In this document: in pieces, positions 1-11,072 of the stretch
Numbering within the stretch: position 1 is the first letter of the stretch
Layout of the letters: the number at the start of each line of letters is the position of its first letter
Notes under the pieces: model-generated
What the model was told of the DNA's origin: nothing
Seen by the model: only the letters and a program-made list of their open reading frames with translations
Database searches by the model: none
Made by a program: the position numbers and the translations under genes
From: Xanthostigma xanthostigma
Taxonomy: Eukaryota > Arthropoda > Insecta > Raphidioptera > Raphidiidae
Direction: 5' to 3'
Length of the DNA stretch: 64,000 nt
Assembly: GCA_963575645.1 (NCBI GenBank)
Contig: OY754464.1
Span: 27,853,501 to 27,917,500, forward strand

Positions 1-1764
1 GTTATTTCTAAACCCGTATGGAATTTTATGTAACATAATAATTGCACTATTTTACACAATTTACATTTAATTTCATATTTCAAAAAAGCACCACTCATAA
101 ACTTACAGTTTACATATAAAAAACGATATTAAGATATGATAGGAGTATTAAGTTTTTTCTTTTTTGAAAAGCATTAAAAACACGTCGTTTATTTATAATT
201 TTATTACACCAAAGTATATACACAAATATAAATATTACGCGAAAAAATTACAAGTGATTATTTAATTTTATCAGCAATGCCTCTGAAACTAGATTCTTGT
301 TCACCCTCTTTGAGTTATTAAAAAAGGTAAAAATAACAATTAAAATCCGTTTATAAATTTGGAACACCGTTACAAATCGCGTTCAGATGTTTGCCGAATT
401 TGTTTTTTAACGCTTGCCCAGTGCCAGCACTTCAAACCGACAATAATTCATTACACGTGAAATAATAACATAAAAGAAACAATAGTTTCTGTAGAAAGAC
501 GAGCAAACACATAGTATATTAAGATAATGTCGTAACGGCGTCCACCCAATCACAGACAGACTACACTAGCTGTTATCAGAGTCACCACCACTCACAGACA
601 CCTTTTAACTGTTTAAAATAAAAGACCAACATTTGTTTAATTGTTGCCTTTATAATGACTCCTACAGCGTTGGCGATATCTTGTTGTTATTTTGAGTTTA
701 TGGTGAGTTTAGTCCGGGGATCTGATGGTGTTTGGAGGCAGTCAGAGGCGTGCACTGTTAGTGGGTGCCCAGGGGCGGCGTGCAAACAGCGCGGGCGCAT
801 GCACAGTTACCTCTCTCATACACCTGACAGATCGGGCAGAGCCGTACGGCCCGTAGCCGTGTTTAATGTGTGTGCCACTGCCCCCTAGAACGGATGCTGT
901 GTGTGTATCTATCGCAGGGCTGCAATCTTGACCACGTATAGCAGGTATTTTGCAGGAAGCGAGGTATTCGAAAATATAATATGCATATCTAGGATCAGTT
1001 TTGTTCAAGATTTAATAATAAGAAAATCGATTTATTACCACGAAGAAATACACAAATAAAAGAAATGGGAGCTTAAAATTTGATGATCAGGCGAACACCA
1101 GTGATTATAAATTTGCATAATGCCACACTTCGAAGTTTTGGCTGAAAAATATTGCAACTTGCAACATTTTTAGAAACTATTAAACCTTAGTTCCCAACAT
1201 ACGAGGGACACAAACGACATTATACTTAACTACCTAATTAATTAGTTTCACGAAAAAAGAGCACTGAATAAAAAATACGACCAACTAAAAACTAAAAATA
1301 GGTATAATCTGAAAAGAAATTATCTCGATGAGAACATGGTTATAATTTTATGCCTCGTTTTCAGAATGTAGTGGGGCTTTAGAATAGCCGAGTGTGTAAC
1401 AATACGGTTTTTTTATATGGTTCCTCTATTACAAGCCCCCAGTAACCAATTCCCAGGTTTTAATTCGAGAACTGGAAAGTATTTCAATTAAATTTTCAAT
1501 ATATTTAAAAAAATAATATATTGAAACATGAATTGGTGTTAGGCCCAAATAACCCTAATAATTACTAGTGACGTTATAAAAAAAAGAGAAGATGTGAAAG
1601 TATGAATTAGATTTAAATACTTATATTGTAAAAAACAGTCACAATACCAAAGGACCAAACCCTAAAGACAACAAAATTCAGGCAACCACACTTACTTATA
1701 AAAATTCTGGTATAACACGTGAGCCCAACTTTGCCCAAGTCTTCCCCGTTATGACTGTACTTAG
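1..1764. other. AT-rich intergenic DNA, no gene recognised
   Basis: No open frame here resembles a known protein. A GC-richer island lies at about 655-930, with short overlapping frames on both strands and a gcgcatgc-type motif near 795; it could be a promoter or first-exon region, but no coding signal could be confirmed. A copy of a dispersed short repeat sits at about 1391-1545. Confidence 0.5.
1391..1545 (+). repeat. Dispersed short repeat, copy 1
   Basis: This segment shares the core ctctattacaagcccccagt with the copy near 3080. It shares its 3' part (gaaacat.aattggtgtta) with a copy near 43610. The shared core is followed by a weak GTTC-like box, so a SINE origin is possible but unproven. 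Confidence 0.45.
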
Positions 1765-2158
1765 CAGGGCCGGATTTACTATAAGTGCCGCCCTAGGGCA
1801 GCGTGAAAAATGCCGCCCCATTACCTAAATCCTACATAAAATGGAGTAAAAGTTCGGTATACAATTTTCAAATAAATAAAATGATTCATTTATGTCAAAA
1901 ATCTTTTTTTTACTAATGTGATAGACAAAAAACATTCTTTTTCATATTAAAAATCATAAATTGACAAACAAAACGCGATTGCTCATTTTCAGACAAACGC
2001 GTCTGACTGAAAAAAAAATATTTATAATTTCAACACGATCACACTTTTCGAAGAATTTCCTGTAACGCGAAACATTTTTTTCTCATGTTCCAAATTTTGC
2101 CGCCCCTGAAAATTTGCCACCCTGGGCACCTACTGCCCCTAGTATAAATCCAGCGCTG
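1765..2158. mobile_element. hAT-type non-autonomous element with 8-bp TSD
   Basis: The ends are imperfect terminal inverted repeats: cagggccggatttact at the left, and a right end whose complement starts cagcgctggattta. The repeats continue inward through a shared gccgcccc-type stretch. The element is flanked by perfect 8-bp direct repeats, gtacttag, at 1757-1764 and 2159-2166. An 8-bp duplication with CAG-starting ends is the signature of hAT transposons. There is no transposase ORF, so it is a 394-bp MITE. Confidence 0.88.
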
Positions 2159-2166
2159 GTACTTAG

Positions 2167-3300
2167 CGTTATTAATTTATTGATAAGTAGCTAAATCACT
2201 TCCAAAAGAATGCTCTAAAATCTTTACGACCGTGAAAACCAAACTGAAATTTGTCTAGCAAAAATGATGTGAAACGTCGATATTTTATAGTCTTACTCCT
2301 AGTTCCAGTGCCAATGGTGTATGGTGGAAAATACACTATGTGTAGGTTAATACACTAGTACAGAATTTCTAGTACGATTTTCATCGCTATCATGAAAATC
2401 ACTGTACATTTCAATGATAAATGCACTTTAAAAGTAACGGACGTCGCTATGGTTACATCCCTGAAAAGCGTCGTATCTCACAATAGAGCCGAGCGTCATT
2501 ATCCAGGCTCTCCGGACTCGGCCGACGGGTTTGCCCCATTCATATAGGCCACTCGTCTCACAAGGCTTTTACATGGCCGCATTCGACCGTCTGGCATCTT
2601 TTACTACGGACGCGTGTGCAAGAATGTGAACTAGTCGCACCATTCACGCTACAACCCCAGAGTCACGCGCGTTATCTATACATACATAGGCCACCCGTTC
2701 AACATTCGCCTAGCTCTTTATAATACAGGCTATTCACTAAACACGCGCCGTCGCCCAGCATGAAAGCATTGATTTTTGTGTCAATTAGAGACCTCTGTCA
2801 AACGACCAACAGTCGCGACGTTTCGTTTTTGTCATCACTGCCAACAGTGCAAACAATACCCTAGATTTGAAATAACGATCAAATTACAAAAACAAGAAAC
2901 GCAATGCTTGCAAATATCTTCTCGCATAATATATATTAACATATCTATGGGATTCAGGTTTTGTAATGCGAAATTTTCAAGTTCCGCAACCGCAATACTT
3001 TACTAAGAATATATTGTTCAGAAGTTTTGGGTTTGTAACAACGCCGTCGTTTATAAGGCGTTTCCATTGCTTCTCTATTACAAGCCCCCAGTGCCCAAGT
3101 TCTAATCCTGGTAAAAGTATAATTTAGATTTTCGATAAAAATTTAGTCCGAAAGATACATTAATATTTCCAGTATTACTATCCGCAAATTACAATCAGCT
3201 AGAAGCTGATGGCCACAACTGTTTAGCGTCTATAATTTACAATAATTTCTCTTTACAATCAAGACGTATTAAAGCAAACTGGCATTAAAAACAATTTATA
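2167..3300. other. Intergenic DNA downstream of the FAM20B-like gene
   Basis: No gene is supported. A GC-richer stretch at about 2440-2770 stands out from the AT-rich surroundings but has no recognisable protein or RNA. A second copy of the dispersed repeat lies at about 3032-3140. Confidence 0.4.
3032..3140 (+). repeat. Dispersed short repeat, copy 2
   Basis: This contains the core ctctattacaagcccccagt found in copy 1, preceded by a tgtaacaacgcc...ttgcttctc segment also present near 43560. It ends with a GTTC-like box (gttctaatcctgg) that weakly resembles an RNA polymerase III B box. Confidence 0.45.
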
Positions 3301-3304
3301 TAAT

Positions 3305-3310
3305 TTTATT
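3305..3310 (-). terminator. Poly(A) signal AATAAA of the FAM20B-like gene
   Basis: Read on the minus strand this is AATAAA, about 50 bases after the stop codon at 3357-3359. Its distance and orientation fit the 3' end of the upstream gene. Confidence 0.5.
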
Positions 3311-3356
3311 TATATAAGCACAATTGTAAATAAATAAAAACAATTAATATAGGAAA

Positions 3357-5204
3357 TTAACTAACAATGATTTGTCTTTTTTTTTTGAATTTATCAAAAC
3401 ATAATTCGATGGCAGCATAAATTAGTAGCAACCTTTCTTCGAGTGCATCTAAATGCATCTGAGTTATGATATCCGAGTCTGCTCCGAGAGCAGCTTTTAG
3501 TGTTTCAGTCAATCTCCCACCGCTCAACATTTTTAAACGAGTCCACGTCGAAGAGCGTAACCTGTAAAAGATTAAACAATAAAAAAATCTTAGATGACCG
3601 TAATTTTAACCTCGAGTACTTCAAGGTGCAATAAAAATATTAACGAAAATCTACTTACATACAACACTGGTAGAGTGGCGCAAGGATGTCCAGATGATGA
3701 GCACTGGGGTTACCAAATCCTTTCCCGTTATCCAAAAGTACAATTCTGTTATTTAGCGTTTCATAATGGTGGCGATCTCCATTTTGCGTTAAAAAGTCAA
3801 ATATTGACACATCGATTAGATCTAGCAGTCTCTGTCGTGTATGTGACTGTTTTATTTTCCTACAAATAATTTATTACATTCATTTATTCTAAACTAGCTG
3901 TACCTGCAGTCTCACTCGCCCTCGATTCCTACGAAACAAAATTCTGCTGCTTCCTGATGACCTAATATAATAATTTGTAAACTTGAATTTTTAGATAATT
4001 ATTAATATATTTTTTAATTGAAAGTATATCGCAAGTCATAAGCAAGTAAAACATAGTACCTACACACAATTGTTTTGGAAAATTCGATAATTTTACTTGA
4101 CATCAAATAAAAGACTATCGATTATAAATAAACATAAAATAACATTATAACTAAAGATTTCGTACTAACAAGCAATAACTGGATTGCATTTGCCATTCGG
4201 CGAAGTGATTTTTCTTGTATGTTCGTTGCCACGGCGATCTCTGCAACTGTAGTTTCCCCGGAACGTGCAATATCAAAGCGCCTCTCAACCCGTTACTTCC
4301 TTCACATGCAGGTTCCTCTCGTCTACAGTAATGACATATTCCATACACGCAAGGAGTTTTGTTATGTTTTTCAATAGTATTCAGTAATCGTTTTGTGGCT
4401 ACAGGAACGATTTCTTTTTCAATGCGCACGTTTCGAACAACTGCTATTGGTGCTGAACGAAAATCGAGTATTCCAGATAAATAAAAAGCGACTATTTCGG
4501 CGAAAAAACGATCTTTTCCACTGTACACAGGACCTGTTATCACTCGGTCTATCGGATACCATTGCGGTTTAAATACTGCCAATTGACCTTTCTAAAAACA
4601 GATTGTCAATTGTTTTTGAGTCATGTTTTGTTTAGTGCTGTAACACCACACATTTTAAAATTACAATGAATATAATTATAAAAAGTGCTTTCTTAAAAAC
4701 TTATTTGACCTAGGTACTAATATCTAGTTAAAATCGGTCGCTTACCTCAAGTTTCAGTAACAATTTAAGTTGTGACCCTCTTGAATCGGCATCGGCAGCG
4801 ATTATCTTAGCCGTTTTCAAAGCATTGATGACAGAGCCGAGCAAAATGGATTTATTACTGAACAGTTGATTTTGCACAACCCAGCCTCGAGCAGAAATCC
4901 AAACGCTGTTCAAATCCGCAGTCACCAGCCGTTTGGCATTGTCGATAAACACAGTTGATATGTTATCAGATACGTTACTTCGTATTTTATAACTTATATT
5001 TAAAGATTTAACACGGTTCCTTATATCTGATTCTATGTTGCTAGGTTTTGATATGGATATATCGGATTTTTTAAAACTTGTTTTGTTTTCCAAATATATG
5101 TCATTGTTATCGATGACGTTTAAATAATAATAATTAGAAAAAACATAGTAAAATAGAAAAACAACACCTGCATATATTGTCATGTAATATTTTTTATTAC
5201 GCAT
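3357..5204 (-). CDS. Fam20B: FAM20B-type glycosaminoglycan xylosylkinase (four exons)
   Basis: Exons are 5204-4746, 4591-4170, 3859-3659 and 3561-3357 with GT-AG introns, giving 428 residues (human FAM20B has 409). FAM20B phosphorylates the linker xylose of proteoglycans in the Golgi. Residues about 8-28 form one hydrophobic segment after a basic start, as in a type II signal anchor. Exon 2 has the K-P substrate-lobe motif (VFKPQWYP), the cysteine cluster CVYGICHYC and the PWQRTYKKN block. Exon 3 carries the kinase core NGDRHHYE and the metal-binding [16 protein letters not shown] and RSSTWTRL match FAM20B better than the casein kinase FAM20C. Exon phases agree at every junction (the exon 2 donor is GTTAGT and splits a Leu codon). 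The start is the first ATG before the anchor. FAM20B is well supported at family level; xylosylkinase activity is inferred. Confidence 0.9.
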
Positions 5205-5998
5205 TATTTATGGCATCTTGAAAGAGAATTTATCACAAAATTGCAGAGCTTTTTGACAACTTAACCTAAAAAATATTGTTTACTAATAAAAGTATGTGGA
5301 AGTCATTTATACAGCGTGTCACAAAGGAGCTATGCTATATCTATAGTCATTTTTATTTCAGCTCTAATCAACGTAATATTTCAAAACCTGAGCCTTATTC
5401 AATTAACAATCATTTTAAATTTGTATTACAAAAAATGTACTGTTTAACTCCTTTAAAATCAGTATTAGGTGTCTTTTTGTCCGGTATTTACTTTTTTTTT
5501 TTCATGAAAAATACGCATGGTATAATATTCAGGTGTTTTTTTTTAAATATTTATTCTTTTGTTTTTATACAGTTTGATAACAGTTGATACTCATGTGTTT
5601 CATATTGCATAATTCTTACACAGTATTACATTTCTACATCTGTATTAAGTATTAACACAATATTATGATCGTAAGTTTCAGAAGATTTTCTGTTCTAAAC
5701 AAAGAGCAGGTGAATATTTAATTATACAGCCATCTTCTTATATTTAAGAACAGATGTTCTATAAATTTTATGCAATACATATTTTATTAATTTGAAATTA
5801 AAATAGAATATACCAGTTCTAGTTAATAAAACTGCTAAATTGTATCGATGAAATATGAACATAGAAGATTTACAACCGCACACGGCAAAGTTTGACTAAA
5901 TGACTATAAATGTAAAATTTCATAGTCAGTTAACATTGACAACACTTGTAAATTATGTTGTATTACAGCATAACTTACAAGTTGTTACAAAATGAAGT
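5205..5998. other. Intergenic DNA between the FAM20B-like and OSCP genes
   Basis: About 0.8 kb of AT-rich sequence with short frames lacking recognisable motifs. It must hold the FAM20B promoter (minus strand) and the end of the OSCP gene. No conserved core promoter element stood out. Confidence 0.5.
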
Positions 5999-6004
5999 TT
6001 TATT
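5999..6004 (-). terminator. AATAAA overlapping the OSCP stop codon
   Basis: On the minus strand the stop codon TAA (6006-6004) runs directly into ATAAAA, so an AATAAA hexamer starts at its last base. If used, the 3' UTR would be only some 15-30 bases; further signals may exist downstream. Confidence 0.3.
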
Positions 6005-6856
6005 TATGCAGCGCCTGAAATGAGATCAGTGTATTTTTTAATTTTGCTAGAGACGCTCATGTCGACATATTTATCTCCAATTGACACAATGAGGCCTCCG
6101 ATAATTGCGGGATCCACCTTGCTCGTTAACTGAATTACTTCGTTCGGTTTTACGAAGGATTTCAATGTCGTTTCCAATTGTTTCTTCAGAGCTGCATCGA
6201 GTGGTTTGGCACTAATAACTTCACATGCCACCTATAAAAAAATATCAATTATTTTTATTTACAGAAACATGACTATTCAGGATATATAATCATTTCTTGA
6301 AATTAAGAATTTAACTAGAGCAGACCTTTTGGTCAATCATATTTAGTGAAATATCTGATAAAGCAATATTTTGGAAAATCGTTTTGTTGGTTTAAATTCC
6401 TTAAATAAAAATTCATAGCAAATATAATAAAGAGAACAAACGAAAATGTATTTTTCTTACCTCCCCACGATGTGCAGCCATAATAGTAGAAAAAGCGCTA
6501 ATAATTCCCTCTAAATTTTTCAGTCGTCCATTTTCGGCGAGAAGCTCCAAAAGATTGGATGTTTGCGGTGTCAGAGCCGATTTAGTTGAAAACTCTTTAA
6601 ATATTTCGACTTTCACACTTCTTTTCAGTGTCGGATTTAAAATGAACTCTCTTAGTTTCTGATCAGTTTTTAGAGATTTCTGAAATCCAACAAGTTCTTT
6701 CTCCACGGAATCGAGCGCTTTCTGCTTGCTTGCCGCTGAATACAGCGCTGTGGCGTATCGGCCATCTAAACCAAAAATTTGTATCGGAAGTTTCACCGCT
6801 TGACCGTTGATGTTTGACGTGCTGAAGGATCGAACCTGTGACAACACATAATTCAT
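6004..6856 (-). CDS. ATPsynO: ATP synthase subunit O, mitochondrial (OSCP)
   Basis: OSCP joins the F1 head to the peripheral stalk of mitochondrial F1Fo ATP synthase. The main exon is 6835-6461 and the last is 6231-6004; the junction HRGE|VACEV is in phase with consensus splice sites. Hallmarks are FGLDGRYATALYSAASK near the start, KLREFILNP, LLAENGRLK, TIMAAHRGE and the C-terminal DPAIIGGLIVSIGDKYVDMS. The start is uncertain. Reading straight through from an ATG at 6854-6856 gives 207 residues, close to the fly protein, with a preceding in-frame stop. However, TTGTCACAG just before 6835 is also a good splice acceptor, so a separate 5' exon encoding the targeting peptide may lie further right; I could not find it. 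RSFSTS at the front fits the end of a mitochondrial presequence. Confidence 0.93.
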
Positions 6857-9057
6857 TCATTAAGAAAATACCTTAGATTTCAAAATATGAAGGTAGATTA
6901 GACGTCATTATTAAAGATTAAAGGCCACTTTGTACTATCCGCGCTGGCACATATCTATTCGGTATCAACAAATATTTAATAGTGTATTTGCATTGACGCG
7001 CCGGCACTGAAATGGTCTTAGTATAAATTAAACACTTCCAGCGCATATTACTATGCAATAAACGATATTCGTCTAATCAGTGTTATACTGATTCATTCCA
7101 TGCCTGTGCCGAAAATATAAATTTACCTTTAAACATCTTTATGACCTATTTATGCTTAAATAGAATTGTTATTTAATCTACAATGGCATTGTGTACTTTC
7201 TCAAAATGAGAAATTGCGAATTTTTTAAGACAATTCATGCAAACTTCAAAAAATATAAAATCAAAAGAAAATTAGGACTGCATTATGTAATAAACATTGA
7301 CATGTTCTACGTAATACCGATTGTAAATAAAACTTATGAAGTAGTTGTACTAACCAAAATCCCAAATTTAATGGATGACATTTTCTTGTACTTATATAAT
7401 TTATTTAGGAAAATGAAAAAATCTAAAATTTTAATGTCTTTGAAGGTGTCAATGTAGAAATAATTAGTGCCAATGTTAATGTTTAGCAATAACACCGGTG
7501 ATAATAAAGTCGAATTGATTTTTACATTTGGGAAACATCTCTATGAATCCAACCAGTGTTTCTCAAACGTAATTTAAAATTTTTTGCGGTCAATGATTTT
7601 TAAAATTTAAATAATGCAACAATTCGTTGATGTCTTTTGAAGGTAGCGAAAAATAAAATAGATTAAACGATTTCAATGCGGGAGGCACCGAGTAATTGCC
7701 TATCTTTTTATACTATGTTCCCTATTTGTTTATTAACAATTTACGATTATTTAAAAACTTTGTCCCAGCCCTTTGAGCTCTTAAATTTTTTTTTACAAAA
7801 ATACAATATCACACTAGAACTTGAGTTCCTCAAGACTTTGCTCCATCAACAGTTTTTCTGTTGGTTTTCAATTAGACCGATATAATATTATCGACAATAT
7901 TGCTTGTAGAAATCTTGATGCTGTCAGCGCAGTCATTAAAGGTATTGATAGTCTTGCATTAAAAAAATATTTAAAAACTAATGAATTACAAAAACTGTTG
8001 GTGGAACAGTCTGGAGGTTTTGATAACAATTCGCATTTTTTAAAAACAATTTTTAAGGGCTATCACACATTGAAATAGATTAAGGAGAATTTTTGTTCAG
8101 ACAGATTTCATTGTAAAATAGCAATTGCAATTTTGCAGATTATAGACATTTGAGGTCATCAGCGTAATAGCGATTTTGAAGTTAATAGTAATGATCATAA
8201 TATTAAAGAAAGTGTATAGAACTCAGCTGTTGCTGCATTTCGTTTTGTATACCAGCAATTTAACAAAAGAAAAAATAAAACTCTAAATACAAAGCACAAT
8301 TAGAAACTTTATTATTATATAAACTTTTTTAGTATAAAATACAACTGTGTGATTTAAATAAATTAAATTCAAATCAGAGTGTCAAAATGATCGGTTTATT
8401 ATAGTCATAACTAGGGTCATTGGCGCTCAGGAGAAGATTCTGATTTTGCGTCCTCAAAAATGTTTTGTTGGTATATTCAAATAAACCAATCATAATTCAT
8501 ATTCATTACATATACACCATTTATTCATAAACTCTGTTATTTCAAGTAGTCAGTCACTATTTTAAAAAATTATAACAAACATTTAAACTCATGCGTTTTT
8601 AATTATTGATAAAATTCTTTACTGAGTACAGAAAATCGCAGAGTTGATTGCGCCGCTGTTGCCAGGCCCTAGCTACGGTGCTAATTTTACATAATTATAT
8701 ATTTTATGTAAAAGTTGTAAAATAGATATAACTTTTTTGTATTTAGTACCCAATAATGTACATTTACTTTTTATGACTGATAAACGCATGTAAGTTACGC
8801 AAAACAAATTCATTCATAAATTAATTTAATAAATGCACTAAAAACAATGATAACATAACATAGCAAGAATGTGGTAAAATAATGTTACGTATGTATATTA
8901 TATAAAAAAAAAAAAAAATAGAAAAACAATTTGTATTATTAAACATCGATTTTTATCTAATACTCGATGGGTGTTTTTTAATTCTGTAATCAATGATATA
9001 AAAACAAATGTTTTTCTTATATTAATGACATACATACAAAAAAAATTGTTCCAAGAG
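6857..9057. other. Intergenic DNA between the OSCP and Ste24 genes
   Basis: AT-rich DNA in which the missing OSCP first exon, if there is one, should lie. Overlapping plus-strand frames at 7676-8078 encode a stretch with no recognisable family, and the frames look broken; they may be a decayed repeat. No RNA gene or complete element was seen. Confidence 0.4.
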
Positions 9058-9058
9058 T

Positions 9059-10407
9059 TTATTCCGTTTTCTTCTCCGGCAATTTCGCTAATCTTTCTAA
9101 TAAAGGTGGGTGTGAATGATGCCAAGCCGAATATAAATTATCATAGATCGGAAAGCTGAGATTATCTTTATTCAGTTGTATCAAAGCATGTCTTAATGCT
9201 CCCGATCTCCCCAGCTTAGTGGCAAACTCGTCTGCTTGAAACTCAAATTTGCGGGACAAAGCTGTCAACATGAAACTGAGTAATTCGTTGTATGGTGCTA
9301 AAACGAATTGCAATACAGCAATCAAACCGACCAAAATAGGTTTTCGTCCTTCGGGAAAGCCAAGCGCTGTGTATAAGGGACCAAAGCGGAACATATATGC
9401 AAATGCGATAAACATTAGCAAGAAATTAACTTGCATTATGATCAAATTCTTCGTAACGTGACCGTATTTCCAGTGTCCCAATTCGTGGGATAATACTGCC
9501 AACACTTCTTCATCGCTACAACCGCCGGTGTCCGGATTTTTAAGCAAAGTATCGAACAACACTATGCGTTTTGAACCGAGTAAACCATAGAAATAGGCAT
9601 TGCTGTGAGCTGAGCGTTTCGATCCTTCGACCACGTACAGTTGACCTAGCGGGAAGTTTAATTCAGAAGCAAGTTTCTCTATTGATGATCTTAAAGCTCC
9701 TTCAGGTAGGGGTGTATATTTGTCAAATAACGGCGCAATATACGATGGATAGATTGTTAACAGAAGTAAGGTCACAATGCCTACAAATACCCACAGCCAT
9801 AGAAAGAAGTAATCACCCCCTTTTTGTATTATGACAATAATCAACGCGGCCAGAGGCAAACCGATGACTTGTGTCACAATGAAGGCCTTGATCTTGTCGG
9901 AAATAAAAAACGGTACAGTTTGTTTGTTGAAACCATGCTTCTCTTCCAAGCGAAATGTGTAATAAATACTGAAAGGCAAATTCAAAAATGTCGAAATCAA
10001 CTGTAAAAGAAACATCCAAATACAACTCTGAATTATTTCATTGTTAACGCTGTACATCGATCCGGCGTAATCCCATATCAATGCCAGAGCACCAGTTGCA
10101 AACACCACTGTTGTTAAAATGATTGAATATGTATCCTTGACGAGTGAAAAGTAACTTTTGCTTAACATGTATACTCTAGCTTTCTCGAATGTATCTTCCT
10201 TCATCACACCTTTTAATTGCGCCGGCACTTTGGTTACTTTTTGACATAATCGGTGCTGAAATATGGAATGTGACGTACAAAAATAATTTTAGGTTACGAG
10301 TAAGCGACATGTTTATTTACCTGTCTTATGGCTAAATAAGTTTCCCAGATATACTGAAGCCAAAGAAACGCTAATATGGCGTAACGTATTTTAAATTCTT
10401 CCAACAT
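9059..10407 (-). CDS. Ste24: CAAX prenyl protease 1, Ste24/ZMPSTE24 family (two exons)
   Basis: Exon 1 is 10407-10321 (29 residues, starting MLEEF) and exon 2 is 10255-9059, in phase, giving 427 residues; human ZMPSTE24 has 475. This multipass ER/inner nuclear membrane zinc metalloprotease removes the AAX tripeptide from farnesylated CAAX proteins. Visible features are several hydrophobic segments, the EEKHGFNKQT loop, SKRSAHSNAYFYG, the zinc-binding HELGH (about residues 286-290) followed by WKYGH, and FEFQADEFA supplying the third zinc ligand Glu (about 367). All catalytic residues are intact. The gene is head-to-head with a possible RSK 5' exon about 0.6 kb away. Flies carry several Ste24 paralogues in tandem, but only one copy is seen here. 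An AATAAA overlaps the stop codon. Confidence 0.95.
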
Positions 10408-11044
10408 TTTGCGATATCATCTATCAAATTACTGTTATCACCAATTTCCAAAAATATTTATTTGCTGAACATGAACAGGCCACAACTCCAGACACAACTC
10501 ACAGGGCCAGGTATGGATCTAGGAGCCAGAGGTAAACTTAGAAATATCAGAAACCTGGAAATATTAAGGTAAATTTCTCTATGGCAAATGCAATAGTTAA
10601 TCCTCCTTGGAAAAATGCGCAACTGGTTGATAAGTGCAACCGGAATTGTCTTGTTAAGATTAAAACCGACAACAATAGATAAGACTCAAAACCGTTTGTC
10701 AAATAATTTATTGTAATATTAAGAAAAATATGTTTATATTTTTTCCTTTGCATGTATGTAGAAATTGCAATATGTCTCTTATAAATCCGTAATAACTGTT
10801 TTTTTTAAACGTTTACTTAAAAAACGCATTAAAAACTTTTCAATAATCGATTTGGAAAGTACAATATAAACGCAATGAATTGGATTTTAATCGGCCATAT
10901 TGACAATTAATGCACCTTGATAACGTACGTCAAGTGTTGACAAGAAGTGATAGTAATTAAATGATTTAATTAATCGTGGTACATTTATAAAGTATTTATT
11001 AAAAAATATTAATGAAATATGCCATTGGCAAATTTAGCAGAACC
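10408..11044. promoter_or_regulatory. Candidate bidirectional promoter region, Ste24 / RSK
   Basis: This stretch separates the minus-strand Ste24 start from a plus-strand Kozak-context ATG. It is AT-rich and holds no recognisable gene. Its role as a shared promoter is inferred from gene orientation only. Confidence 0.35.
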
Positions 11045-11072
11045 ATGGCGAGTGCATCACGACGTTTCAGAG
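11012..11072 (+). other. Candidate first coding exon (possible RSK 5' exon)
   Basis: An ATG in perfect Kozak context (accATGG, 11045) starts MASASRRFR and runs to a strong donor (AGAG|GTGAGT) at 11072. An upstream in-frame ATG lies at 11012. The exon ends in phase 1, while the first confident RSK exon (16647) begins in phase 0, so a linking exon is needed. A possible one is 15022-15065 (acceptor ttttgcag, donor GTACGT), which would restore phase. No RSK-like residues are encoded here, so the link is tentative; it may belong to another transcript. Confidence 0.35.

Noticed and set aside
742-1008. Minus-strand 88-codon frame in a GC-richer island
   Set aside because: No family motif, no splice context, and an overlapping frame on the other strand; treated as non-coding.
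7676-8078. Two overlapping plus-strand frames between the OSCP and Ste24 genes
   Set aside because: The proteins match nothing recognised and the frames overlap out of phase; not enough to call a gene.
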